Part shown: in pieces, positions 33,595 through 42,162 of the stretch
Position numbering within the stretch: the first letter of the stretch is position 1
How the letters are laid out: each line of letters opens with the position of its first letter
Assembly (NCBI GenBank): GCA_016218915.1
Contig: JACRCQ010000052.1
Span: forward strand, 248,001-312,000
Length of the DNA stretch: 64,000 nt
Source of the DNA: Deltaproteobacteria bacterium
GTDB taxonomy: Bacteria > Myxococcota_A > Polyangia > Polyangiales > Polyangiaceae
Direction: 5' to 3'
Notes under the pieces: generated by a model
The model's database searches: none
Seen by the model: the letters and a program-made list of their open reading frames with translations, nothing else
Told to the model about the DNA's origin: nothing
Program-made: the position numbers and the translations under genes

Positions 33595-35295
33595 TTACTC
33601 CGGGCCGCGGACCCTAGCAGACATCCTGCGCCTGCGCCTCCAGGCTCCGAGCCCGATCGCCAGGGCAATCGCGAGCTCGCTGGCCCAGGGACGCGATCCA
33701 GAGGTGCGGCAGCCGCACCCGCCGGAATCGTCGGACGCTACCGCTGGCTCTGCTGGCTGCCCTGCGTTTCCTGCAGGCGCGTTGCCTCCCAGGCCGGCCT
33801 GGCCTCCCCCTGTGCCGCTTCCGCCTGAGCCGCCCTGGCTCTGCGTGCCCCCGCTGCCTCCGTTGCCCGTCGCGCCGCCGCTGCCTCCGTTGCCAGCCGT
33901 TCCGCCGGAGCCCCCCTGACCGGGAGTGCCCCCACTGCCGCCTTGCGGAGCTGTTCCGCCAGAGCCCCCTTGTCCTGACGTACCTCCTGCACCCGCGCCT
34001 CCACTGCCGCCTGAACCGCCCGTGCCTCCGTCCACTGGCGGAGTGGAGCAGTATGGGGCCTTCAGGCAGTAGAACTCTCCGCTGCCCGGGTTTCCGATCT
34101 CCTCGCAGCACCCACCTGCGAACTCGCTGCAATCCGCGTTGACCTTGCAGGCCTTGGAGCAGAACGAGTTGGACTCCGGGTTCGTGAGCAGACACGTCTC
34201 AGCACCGAATGTCATGTTGCAGTACGGGAATGCCTTGGAGCACGAGCCTCCCAGCTGTCCCTTGTAGGAATAGGAAGGGGGGCCGCTTCCGCAGCTGCCA
34301 CCTGAGGGCGTGAACTGCACATTCAGGGTATAGGCGCCCGGGTACGAAGTGCTCCCGGAGGTGAACGTATCGGCCACGATGTAGTACTTGCCGCAGTCCA
34401 CGTTGGTCGTGAAGGCCACGTCCGCCCGCGCAATGCAATCGCTCGTGTTTCCCGACGAGTACAGGTGCACGTCGATGTCCACCCCGGTGTCGTCGGACAC
34501 CGACACAGTGAGCGATCCCGGCTGGGTGAAGCTCATCTCGTACACGTATTCGGGACCGGACTCCTTGGTAGCAGGAGCGACACCGCATCCATCGAACACA
34601 TCAGAGGGCGACTGGGTCGTATTGCGCGAGTCGGTGTAGGTCGACGATGTGATCACGATGGGGTGGGTGAGGGTTCCCACGGGATCGGTGGCTGTGGAGC
34701 CCTGGATTCCAGGCAAGGTCCGGGGTGAGTACCCGGAGACGTACGACCATCCGCCGGTGGCGTTGACGCGCGCGTTTGGAGGGGAAGACTCGTAGAGGTA
34801 GGGCTCGCCGCTGCCGAGCAGGTGGCTGAAGAGCACCACGTGGTAGCCGGCCTTGTTCAGGATGTCGCCAGGAAGAAGCGCGGACTGGTTGATCGCAGTG
34901 GTGACCGAGGGGATGTCGCTCGTGGTGTTGTAGGTGTCGAACAGGCACTGGCTCACGAACCCGGAGCAATCGACGCCTGCAGTGCAATCGAGGACGTCAC
35001 CGTTGTAGGGGGAACCTGCGCCATAGCCGGCTGCGATCTGCTGATCGAACTGGAAGAGGGTCATGTACCCGCCCCAGTCATACGGGAGACCGAGGTAGTC
35101 GCCGGGAACGTACTCGCTCTTGTAAGTGGAGGAGCAGGATGCGGTGAGGTTCTGGGTTTCGCACCGCCACGGGTGGTACACGAAAGCCTTTGCGCTCGTG
35201 ATCACCTCGTCGCGTGTGATGGCACCTGCCTGCCCCGAAAGGGTAAGGGTCGCTACCAAGGCGATCGAGCGGGCGATCCGGTGGCTGCGCTTCAT
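33595..35295 (-). CDS. NlpC/P60-like protein with MYXO-CTERM anchor
   Basis: The 566-aa precursor has a signal peptide (cleavage near QAGA). The N-terminal domain shows GVDCSGFVSQC (catalytic Cys110) and AGYHVVLFSHLLG (His152), the NlpC/P60 fold of cell-wall endopeptidases or amidases. Next comes a beta module with ESGPEYVYEMSF and DIDVHLYSSGNTSDC, shared with the SGNH hydrolase at 27668, and a Cys-rich segment. A long Gly/Ser/Gln stalk (GGSGGTAGNGGSGG) leads to the C-terminal GCGC, hydrophobic helix and Arg cluster, the MYXO-CTERM signal processed by myxosortase. It overlaps the upstream gene by 4 bp and is probably surface-anchored. Confidence 0.9.
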   Translation of the reverse strand: MKRSHRIARSIALVATLTLSGQAGAITRDEVITSAKAFVYHPWRCETQNLTASCSSTYKSEYVPGDYLGLPYDWGGYMTLFQFDQQIAAGYGAGSPYNGDVLDCTAGVDCSGFVSQCLFDTYNTTSDIPSVTTAINQSALLPGDILNKAGYHVVLFSHLLGSGEPYLYESSPPNARVNATGGWSYVSGYSPRTLPGIQGSTATDPVGTLTHPIVITSSTYTDSRNTTQSPSDVFDGCGVAPATKESGPEYVYEMSFTQPGSLTVSVSDDTGVDIDVHLYSSGNTSDCIARADVAFTTNVDCGKYYIVADTFTSGSTSYPGAYTLNVQFTPSGGSCGSGPPSYSYKGQLGGSCSKAFPYCNMTFGAETCLLTNPESNSFCSKACKVNADCSEFAGGCCEEIGNPGSGEFYCLKAPYCSTPPVDGGTGGSGGSGGAGAGGTSGQGGSGGTAPQGGSGGTPGQGGSGGTAGNGGSGGATGNGGSGGTQSQGGSGGSGTGGGQAGLGGNAPAGNAGQPAEPAVASDDSGGCGCRTSGSRPWASELAIALAIGLGAWRRRRRMSARVRGPE

Positions 35296-36296
35296 GGCGT
35301 CCTCCCTTCGCTCGCTGCGCTCACGCCATCAAAGGCGATCACGGCAAGCCCCTCGGGGCGCGGGTGCATCATCACGAGCCTGGGCGGGCTTCCTCCCATG
35401 GCGAGCTCGGTGCGAGGCACGAACGTACCAGGACCCGGCAGCGTCGCGTGGAACGTCTGCTCGCCATTGTCGGCCCGCAAGCACACCGCTTCGCGCGCCA
35501 CCTCGAGCTCAGGCTTGGAAGTCGTGCGCTCGATCCGCAGGCACACGGTCTGCTCCCATGCTCTCAGGATCCGGGCCGAAGCTGCGTCGTCGCAGACCGC
35601 GATGCGACGAAGAGCTGCGGTACGCGACCCGGAAGCATCCCTTCCGAGCACGAGCAGCTCGATCTTCCCTTGCTTCGTGCGTTGCACGGCCAGCCCCGAG
35701 CCATCGGGCAGGAAGGCCGCGCCCTCCTTCTTTCCTTCGAGGATCGTCTCCACCGAGACCGGCGCGTTCGGGCCGCCCACTGCGTAGGTCTCCTGGAACG
35801 CATTGCGGACCATCACGCGACGCGACGGGCCGAAGCCGAGCGAAACGATGTCGCGCAACCCGCGGGGAACCTGCACTTCGCCCATCAGCTTGCCCTGCGC
35901 GTTGTGCACCCAGACGTTGGAGCGCATGGCGCTGAAGACGCCGAAGGAACCGTCTGCGTCCACCGCAAGGTCCACGGCGTCCGAAGCTGCAGCGGCGACC
36001 TCGACCAGGTCGCCTTCGGGGCGCACCTTCACGACCCTGCGATTGAGCAGATCGAGCACCAGGGCATCCCCCGCGGGGAGCACGGCGATCGCGCTTGGAC
36101 CGATGGCGAGCCGTTCGTGTCCGGCAGGCTGGTAGCCGAGCTGCTGCGGACCGCTTCCCCAGGAAAGCAAGCGTTCCCGTGGAGCACTCGATGCGCGCGA
36201 GATGGGCGCAGTGCTCTGGCCCGGCTTGGGGGTGGTATCCGCCTGCGAGCACGCAGCAAGCAGCGAGGCAGCGACGACAAAGGGGAGGACTCTCAT
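35292..36296 (-). CDS. NHL/propeller-like lipoprotein
   Basis: The 334-aa protein has a lipobox (LLAAC, Cys16). The body shows strand-rich units with NHL/propeller character: GPSAIAVLPAGDALVLDLLN, VDLAVDADGSFGVFSA, NVWVHNAQGKLMGEV. No catalytic motif is evident. It leads the minus-strand operon, its stop overlapping the start of the NlpC-like gene (ATGA). Together with that gene it may bind and remodel an outer-envelope polymer, but this is inference. Confidence 0.82.
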   Translation of the reverse strand: MRVLPFVVAASLLAACSQADTTPKPGQSTAPISRASSAPRERLLSWGSGPQQLGYQPAGHERLAIGPSAIAVLPAGDALVLDLLNRRVVKVRPEGDLVEVAAAASDAVDLAVDADGSFGVFSAMRSNVWVHNAQGKLMGEVQVPRGLRDIVSLGFGPSRRVMVRNAFQETYAVGGPNAPVSVETILEGKKEGAAFLPDGSGLAVQRTKQGKIELLVLGRDASGSRTAALRRIAVCDDAASARILRAWEQTVCLRIERTTSKPELEVAREAVCLRADNGEQTFHATLPGPGTFVPRTELAMGGSPPRLVMMHPRPEGLAVIAFDGVSAASEGRTP

Positions 36297-36419
36297 GTCT
36301 CCCGCAGGCTACACGGGCTCAGCGTCGCGTGTCGAGAGTGGGCGGGGGTAACGCCGCGTGGGGGCGTGGCGGGGAGAACCGGCGGGGCGATGCGGGTCGG
36401 CGATGCGCGCGGTGGTGCG

Positions 36420-36900
36420 GTGTGATGGCGAGGGATGGTGCGGTGTGTGCCGCGGGACGGCGTGGCGTGATGGTGGCGTGGCGTGATGCCGCGGGATGGT
36501 GCGGCGTGATGGCGGCGTGGCGTGATGCCGCGGGATGGTGTGGCGTGATGCCGCGGGATGGTGCGGCGTGATGCCGCGGGATGCGGCGTGGCGTGATGCC
36601 GCGGGATGGTGCGGCGTGATGGTGGCGTGGCGTGACGCCGCGGGATGGCGTGGCGTGATGCAGCGGGATGCGGCGTGGCGTGATGCCGCGGGATGGTGCG
36701 GCGTGATGGTGGCGTGGCGTGATGCCGCGGGATGGTGTGGCGTGATGCCGCGGGATGCGGCGTGGCGTGATGCCGCGGGATGGTGCGGCGTGATGCCGCG
36801 GGATGCGGCGTGGCGTGATGCCGCGGGATGGTGTGGCGTGATGCCGCGGGATGCGGCGTGGCGTGATGCCGCGGGATGGTGTGGCGTGATGGCGGCGCCG
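36420..36900. repeat. Minisatellite of about 23-25-bp units
   Basis: Some 20 imperfect copies of a unit built on GATGCCGCGGGATGGTG and GCGGCGTG follow each other, with measured steps of 23 and 25 bp. Long open frames exist on both strands because pairs of units add to 48 bp, but they lack starts and coding character. The array is in the gene-free 36.3-37.2 kb stretch and is probably prone to slippage. Confidence 0.85.
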
Positions 36901-36912
36901 TAAACGAGGATA

Positions 36913-36934
36913 CCGCCGGCTAAAGTGCCGGCGG
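36913..36934. terminator. GC hairpin after the minisatellite
   Basis: CCGCCGGC-TAAAGT-GCCGGCGG is a perfect 8-bp stem with a 6-base loop. It could be a terminator or REP-like element; no T run is present. Confidence 0.45.
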
Positions 36935-36963
36935 CTGATGCAAGTCAGTTGCGCGGTTAGCCA

Positions 36964-36981
36964 AGCCCCCATTCGGGGGCT
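36964..36981. terminator. Hairpin AGCCCCC-ATTC-GGGGGCT
   Basis: A perfect 7-bp stem with a 4-base loop lies downstream of the VWA gene on the minus strand and could terminate its transcript. No T run follows on either side. Confidence 0.5.
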
Positions 36982-37080
36982 GTCGGTTCGATCGAGCTAC
37001 CGCAGAGACCAAGGGGTATGTGGCACGGACCTGCGTGTTCGAACGGAGGTGCACTTTGTGCGGCACGCTTCGAGGTTCGT

Positions 37081-37176
<96 letters not shown>

Positions 37177-37194
37177 ACATCCGGTGGGTGCGGT

Positions 37195-38370
37195 CTACTT
37201 CCTTCCCGCGCCCCGCACGAGCTCTCCGACCGCTTCGGACAGCCCTTCCAGCGTGAGCGGGAACATCGGGATCGAGTTGGCGATCACCTCGATCGTGGTC
37301 CCCCCCCACATCCGCTGCGGCTCTGGATTCAGCCACACCGACCTGCGAAAGTGATTGTGCAAGGCAACGAGCCAGCCGAGCCCTTCCACCGGCTCCTCTG
37401 AGCTGGCGCGCCAGGTGCCGAACAGCTCGTACGGCGCCATGAGCGCGTCGCCCACCAGCACCAGCTTGTAGTGCGGACCGCATTCTGCCATCAGATCGCG
37501 CACCCGCACCGGATCCTGCAGGCCGTCGGTCTTGTAGACTCGCCCGTACACGCAGTTGTGGAAGTAGTACGTCCGCAGCTCCTTCCAGTGCGTGGCGCGC
37601 TTCGCCGCGCTGAAGAGCTGCTCCACCAGATGGGCGTAGGGATCCATCGACCCTCCCACGTCCATCATCAGGATCACCCGCGTATTGGGTCGTCGCGGCG
37701 GACGCGTGACGATCTCCAGCTCACCCGCGTTGCGGGCGGTCTCGTGGATCGTCTCGTCGATATCCAGCTCACGCTCGGAGCCCTCCCGGGCAAATGCGCG
37801 CAGCCGTCGCAAGGCGACCTCGATCTGTCGCACGTCCAGCACGAGGTCGCTTCGGTAGCTCCGGTAGTTGCGAGCATCCGCAGACTTCATGGCGCTTCGT
37901 CCGCCGGACGGCGCCCCAACGCGCATCCCCCGCGGATTGAATCCGGACCGCCCGAACGGCGACGTTCCCCCGGTTCCGATCCATCGATTGCCGCCGTCGT
38001 GGCGCTCGCGCTGCTCGCGAAGGCGCTCCTCGAACTGCCTGCGGAGCTCCTCTGGATCGAGCGCCTCGATCAGCGCCTTCTCCTCTTCCGTGAGCTTGCC
38101 CATGAGAACCGGATCGTCGAGCCACGCTGCGAGGTCCTCGGCGATGCGAAGCGAATCTACGTATACGCCGCGGAAGTGCTCGGCAAAGGCCAGATCGAAC
38201 TCGTCGAGATGAGCCTCGGAGTGGATCAGCAACGCACGGGACACCTGATACAACCCGTCAAGCGAGCTGTCGTGCAGGCCATGCGACAAGGCAGACGCCA
38301 GCGCAACGGCTTCCTGGGCTCCCACCGGGATCTTCCGACGCCTGAGGGCAAACAGGAACTCCAGGAACAT
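37195..38370 (-). CDS. VWA-domain protein, CoxE/YehP type
   Basis: The 391-aa cytosolic protein belongs to the VWA/CoxE-like family that pairs with MoxR ATPases. The N-terminal half is helical and rich in Arg/Glu (EELRRQFEERLREQRERHDGG), with a Gly-rich linker. The C-terminal VWA domain starts RVILMMDVGGSMD, whose DVGGS is a variant MIDAS motif (usually DxSxS). The ATPase gene ends only 8 bp upstream, so the two are co-transcribed. MoxR-VWA pairs act as chaperone systems that insert metals or activate enzymes; the client is not in the window. An hexanucleotide array follows its stop codon. Confidence 0.88.
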   Translation of the reverse strand: MFLEFLFALRRRKIPVGAQEAVALASALSHGLHDSSLDGLYQVSRALLIHSEAHLDEFDLAFAEHFRGVYVDSLRIAEDLAAWLDDPVLMGKLTEEEKALIEALDPEELRRQFEERLREQRERHDGGNRWIGTGGTSPFGRSGFNPRGMRVGAPSGGRSAMKSADARNYRSYRSDLVLDVRQIEVALRRLRAFAREGSERELDIDETIHETARNAGELEIVTRPPRRPNTRVILMMDVGGSMDPYAHLVEQLFSAAKRATHWKELRTYYFHNCVYGRVYKTDGLQDPVRVRDLMAECGPHYKLVLVGDALMAPYELFGTWRASSEEPVEGLGWLVALHNHFRRSVWLNPEPQRMWGGTTIEVIANSIPMFPLTLEGLSEAVGELVRGAGRK

Positions 38371-38378
38371 GGCGGTCC

Positions 38379-39218
38379 TCAGCTCCGATAGCGGCTTCCT
38401 CCAGCCACTTGATCAGCATAGGCCGTGAGATCCTGCTCCTTCTTGAGCAGCGTTCCGAGAAACGGCAGCGCACGCTCGAGCTTCACCGAGTCGACGCTTG
38501 CTTTCTTGAGAACCGCAATCCAGTCGATCAGCTCGCTGGTGGAAGGGCGCTTGCGCAAGCGGCTCATGGTCCGGATCTGGAAGAAGACCTCGAGCGCCTG
38601 ATCGACCAGCTTGGCCTCGAGACCAGGGTGATGCACCTCCACGATGCGTCGCATGAGCGCGGCGTCGGGGAAGTCGATGAAGTGGAACACGCAGCGACGC
38701 AGGAACGCGTCAGGAAGCTCCTTTTCGTTGTTGCTGGTGATGATCACCACCGGACGCTGCTTCGCCTGGATCTCGTCGCCGGTCTCGAGGATCTTGAAGC
38801 GCATCCGATCGAGCTCGTGAAGCAGGTCGTTGGGGAATTCCAGATCAGCCTTGTCGATCTCGTCGATCAGCAGCACGGTGCGCTCTGGCTTGCTGAACGC
38901 CTCGCCCAGGGGGCCCAGACGGATGTATCTGCGGATGTCTTTCACGTCGCCGTCGCCGAACCGCGACTCGTACAAGCGCAGCACCGTGTCGTAGACGTAG
39001 AGCCCGTCCTGCGCCCGCGACGTGCTCTTGATGTTCCACGTGATCAGCGGAAGGTCGATCGCGCTTGCGATCGCTTCCGCAAGGAGCGTCTTGCCCGTTC
39101 CAGGCTCGCCCTTCACGAGCAATGGGCGCTCCAGGGCGATGGCGCAGTTGACCGCTGCCTCCAGCGCGTCGTTGGTGAGGTAGCTTTCGGTGCCGCGGAA
39201 CTTGAAGAATTGGGACAT
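38379..39218 (-). CDS. MoxR-family AAA+ ATPase
   Basis: ATG 39218 gives 279 aa starting at SQFFKFRGTESYL; an open frame continues upstream but lacks family similarity. Walker A is GEPGTGKT (37-44) and Walker B VLLIDEIDK (115-123), with sensor-like VVIITSNNEKELPDAFLRRC. MoxR ATPases form hexamers that remodel a partner, here the VWA protein encoded 8 bp downstream. The sequence is complete and normal in length. The divergent gene at 39358 starts 139 bp away. Confidence 0.92.
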   Translation of the reverse strand: MSQFFKFRGTESYLTNDALEAAVNCAIALERPLLVKGEPGTGKTLLAEAIASAIDLPLITWNIKSTSRAQDGLYVYDTVLRLYESRFGDGDVKDIRRYIRLGPLGEAFSKPERTVLLIDEIDKADLEFPNDLLHELDRMRFKILETGDEIQAKQRPVVIITSNNEKELPDAFLRRCVFHFIDFPDAALMRRIVEVHHPGLEAKLVDQALEVFFQIRTMSRLRKRPSTSELIDWIAVLKKASVDSVKLERALPFLGTLLKKEQDLTAYADQVAGGSRYRS

Positions 39219-39357
39219 GGCTTCTCGCGCTCGGCTCAGAGGGCTCTCACGGATCCTATCGGACATCTGGGCAGCCCTGGCAACCCTGGGGCGTGGACAG
39301 GCAGGTCCGGTTGCAGACTCCTCCGGCACGAAGGGATCCCGTGCTGACCTTGCGTTG

Positions 39358-39969
39358 ATGCCGATGGTGCGCCTGCCCCCCACGACCCGCGAGGTCTACA
39401 ATCCGGATGCGCGTCCCTACTTCCTGTGGTGGACCGACGTCACGGTGGCGCAGCTTCGAGTACTACTGCGGTCGCAAGATCCGACTGAGCGAGCGTACTG
39501 GCTGGGCGCACTTCTGCGCGAGGCGAACACGCGGGACGTCTGGGTCTTCGTTACACCCTCCGAGGTCCGCGAGCTTTGGCCGCTACTTGTCCGACACCTG
39601 GGAAAAACCAAGCCGATGTGGGCGTGGCTGCTCGGTGTCGAGGACACTCCGTGGCCTCCACAGGCGGCGCGCCGGCGGCGGATGCCCCTTGCATCCGGTC
39701 AAGGTCGCTCGAAGGACCTCGCGTGGACGGCAGCGCCGCTTGTGCAAGCGAGGTGGTTGTGTGCTGCAGGGTTCCAACGTAGGAGCGATTGTGCGTGCGC
39801 CCGCACGTTTGATCGCTCCGCGCCTTGCGCAGCGTCGGACCTGCCCGTAGGCTACCACTACCTACTAAGGCGCAGCACCCTTGTTCATGACCCACACACT
39901 GACGATTGCTGCCACGGCCTTGCTTACGTGGCTCTCGATGCATGGGTACAGGGGAAAGGCAGCGTTTGA
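39358..39969 (+). CDS. Conserved small protein with odd C-terminal tail
   Basis: The frame from ATG 39358 gives 203 aa. Residues 10-110 look conserved (NPDARPYFLWWTDVTVAQL, ERAYWLGALLREANTRDVW, SEVRELWPLLVRHL) and resemble small proteins that I recall next to AbiEii-type nucleotidyltransferase genes in myxobacteria. After about residue 120 the composition changes and the frame runs 83 bp into the next gene. The original stop may have been lost by a frameshift near 39690-39720. No nucleotidyltransferase gene follows, so the gene would be an orphan. Function unknown. Confidence 0.55.
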   Translation: MPMVRLPPTTREVYNPDARPYFLWWTDVTVAQLRVLLRSQDPTERAYWLGALLREANTRDVWVFVTPSEVRELWPLLVRHLGKTKPMWAWLLGVEDTPWPPQAARRRRMPLASGQGRSKDLAWTAAPLVQARWLCAAGFQRRSDCACARTFDRSAPCAASDLPVGYHYLLRRSTLVHDPHTDDCCHGLAYVALDAWVQGKGSV

Positions 39970-40717
39970 GCAACAGCCTGCCATGGCTGGACCGGATTGC
40001 GGCAGCGCGACCTGCCACAGCGGGCTTGAGCAGTGCTGGATTGGCAAGCTGTGCGTGGCGAGACAGGTGCCCATGGAGGGCGGGTTCTCGATCGATGCAA
40101 CAGAGGTCACGCGTTTCCAGTACGAGTCGTGGCTGGCCACGCATCCGTCGACGTCGGCTCAGAATGCGAAGTGCGCCTGGAACTCGAGCTTCGCGGCGGA
40201 ACCCAGGTGCATGAGCCACTGGGACGTGTGCCAGACCGGCTGCGCGAACCATCCGCAGGTCTGCGTGGATTGGTGCGACGCCCAGGCGTACTGCAAAGCA
40301 GTCGGTAAGCGCCTCTGCGGCAGGATGGGAGGAGGATCGGACGCGTCGGGTGCCAAGGCGGATCCAATCAGGGGCCAGTGGTACAACGCCTGCGTCTCCG
40401 GTCGAAACCGAAATGCCTATCCGTATGGCGATACCTACGATGAGCAGGCATGCAACGGCATCGCACAGCACGTCAACACCACCGTGGAAGTCGGAACCCT
40501 GTCTGAGTGCCAGTCGTCGATCTCCGGATACGATGGCGTCTTCGACCTGAGCGGGAACGTGTCGGAATGGGTAGACGCGTGCAGCGCCAACGATGCGTGC
40601 CGCATGGACGGCGGGGCGTTCAACGGAGCCAAAGACGAGCTTGGCTGCGGAGGCGATAGACGCGCTCTCCGCCGTAGCGCGGAGCCTGCTCTGGGATTTC
40701 GCTGCTGCAGCCAGTAG
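39887..40717 (+). CDS. FGE/SUMF1-like secreted protein
   Basis: ATG 39887 gives 276 aa with an N-terminal hydrophobic segment that may be a signal peptide. The rest is a formylglycine-generating-enzyme-type domain: FSIDATEVTRFQYESWL, VCVDWCDAQAYCKAVGKRLC, YPYGDTYDEQACNG and GVFDLSGNVSEWVDACSAND. The RGGSF region is replaced by MDGGAFNGAKDELGCG and the Cys pair of active FGE is not seen. Many extra Cys suggest a disulfide-stabilised extracellular protein. It resembles a third group of FGE-like genes here (29254 and 63107) but is shorter and has no clear lipobox. No catalytic role can be assigned. Confidence 0.8.
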   Translation: MTHTLTIAATALLTWLSMHGYRGKAAFEQQPAMAGPDCGSATCHSGLEQCWIGKLCVARQVPMEGGFSIDATEVTRFQYESWLATHPSTSAQNAKCAWNSSFAAEPRCMSHWDVCQTGCANHPQVCVDWCDAQAYCKAVGKRLCGRMGGGSDASGAKADPIRGQWYNACVSGRNRNAYPYGDTYDEQACNGIAQHVNTTVEVGTLSECQSSISGYDGVFDLSGNVSEWVDACSANDACRMDGGAFNGAKDELGCGGDRRALRRSAEPALGFRCCSQ

Positions 40718-40832
40718 AAGCGGATACCTGGGGCGCGCTCGCCAACCAGATCGGGCAGACCCTGGCAGCGGTGCCATCTCCGACGTCAGCTGCGTGTGGG
40801 CAGAGTAGCTGACCAGCCGGTGTCCGGGCGAT

Positions 40833-42011
40833 TCAAGGCGCCGGCGTGCGTCTTGCCACCTCGATGCATCCGGTCTGATCCCCGGCGCGGCAGGCTCGTT
40901 CGTAGAGCTGCACGGCCAGGGCAGGATCCTTGGTTGCGCCCTCGCCACGCTCCAGCATCTGGCCAAGCTCGGAGCAGGCGGATGGGTGTCCCTTCAGACA
41001 AGCGTGGTTGAGAAGCGCTGAAGCCCGGGCCGCGTCCTTGTCCACGCCCCATCCACGACGATACTTCCGGGCCAGGACCGTGCATCCCGCAGCAGGTGAG
41101 CCTTCGCAGGAGCGCTGGAACAGGGCGGCTGCGCGACGGGCGTCGACCTGCACGCCCCAGCCGAAGTCATGGATGAAGCCGAGCCTCATGCAGGCCGTGA
41201 AGTCGCCTTTCTCGCAGCCTGCTTCGTAGGTCGAGCGAGCCTTGCCGTACAGCGTGTGCGCTCGAGGCTTGTCCGCAGCCGTGCCCTGGCCAAGGTCGAG
41301 CAGGTTGGCGAGCGTGCCGCAGCTCAACGCATGTCCGCCGACGCATGCCCGATCGTAGAACGTGATCGCCATCGGCTGGATCCGCTCTCCCTTGCCGAGC
41401 ATACCTCCGAGCAGCCCGCACGCTTCGGCATCTCCGCCATCGCACGCCTGGTTGAGCAGGATCAGGGCGCGACGCTCGATCACAGGGACACCCACACCGT
41501 CGGCATACATGCTTCCGAGTCGACGGCAGCTGGCAGGGTTGCGCTGGGCGCACCCGGCGCGAGCCTGGGCGACCTGGCCCGACATGTCCACAGAAGGGGT
41601 GCCCGCCGTGTGGGCTGCAGCGAGATTGGCGCAGGCCGGTGCGATCGACTGGCCGCAGGCACTCATCAGCAGGCTCACTGCGCGAGGCTCGTCCTTGGGA
41701 GCGCCGTTGCCGCTCGCGTACAACCTCGCCAGGTTCGCGCAACCGAGCCAGTTCTTGTCCCTGCAGGCGCGAGCGTACAGCGCTGCTGCCTTGGCAGCAT
41801 CCTGCCCCACGCCAGCACCTTCTTCCGTCATCTCTCCCATGCTGTTGCAGCTCGGCGCCTGGCCGTCGCGGCATTGGGCCTCGCACTGAGCAGCATTCCC
41901 CCACTCGCAAGCCTGGGAGCCATGGGGCGACCGGCCACCCTGCATGGGCGTACACGCAGCGCAAGCCAGTGCGATGGCGATCAACGGGCGGATGGGAAGA
42001 CTCGCTTGCAT
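40833..42011 (-). CDS. Sel1-repeat (HCP-like) lipoprotein, second copy
   Basis: ATG 42011 gives 392 aa; a TTG three codons upstream is less likely. The lipobox is LACAAC. About nine Sel1-like repeats follow with paired Cys (AAALYARACRDKNWLGC, AVQLYERACRAGDQTGC). Architecture and length match the gene at 1152, so they are paralogues about 40 kb apart. They probably act as scaffolds in the periplasm or on the outer membrane. It is convergent with the FGE-like gene (115 bp gap). No regulation is evident. Confidence 0.9.
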   Translation of the reverse strand: MQASLPIRPLIAIALACAACTPMQGGRSPHGSQACEWGNAAQCEAQCRDGQAPSCNSMGEMTEEGAGVGQDAAKAAALYARACRDKNWLGCANLARLYASGNGAPKDEPRAVSLLMSACGQSIAPACANLAAAHTAGTPSVDMSGQVAQARAGCAQRNPASCRRLGSMYADGVGVPVIERRALILLNQACDGGDAEACGLLGGMLGKGERIQPMAITFYDRACVGGHALSCGTLANLLDLGQGTAADKPRAHTLYGKARSTYEAGCEKGDFTACMRLGFIHDFGWGVQVDARRAAALFQRSCEGSPAAGCTVLARKYRRGWGVDKDAARASALLNHACLKGHPSACSELGQMLERGEGATKDPALAVQLYERACRAGDQTGCIEVARRTPAP

Positions 42012-42162
42012 TGGCTGCAACCGTGCGATGGCGCTCGTTCGACGTCAAGGACCCGGGCGATTCGACTCCCGCGAGCCCCCACGTAGGCCCGGGCCGCGCA
42101 CGTAGCGGTTCTTCGTCCGCGTTCCCGTGTTCCTGTTCCTAGTTTCTAGTTCTCCGGGGACT

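Noticed and set aside
36420..36900. Minisatellite considered as a CRISPR array
   Set aside because: Units are contiguous with no unique spacers, and no cas genes are present.
36319..36972. Repetitive frames coding ITPRRIPRHHATPSRG-like peptides
   Set aside because: They arise from the minisatellite and have no proper start or family pattern.
36980..37010. GGTTCGATCGAG, similar to a tRNA T-loop
   Set aside because: No paired T stem, anticodon arm or acceptor stem could be built around it.
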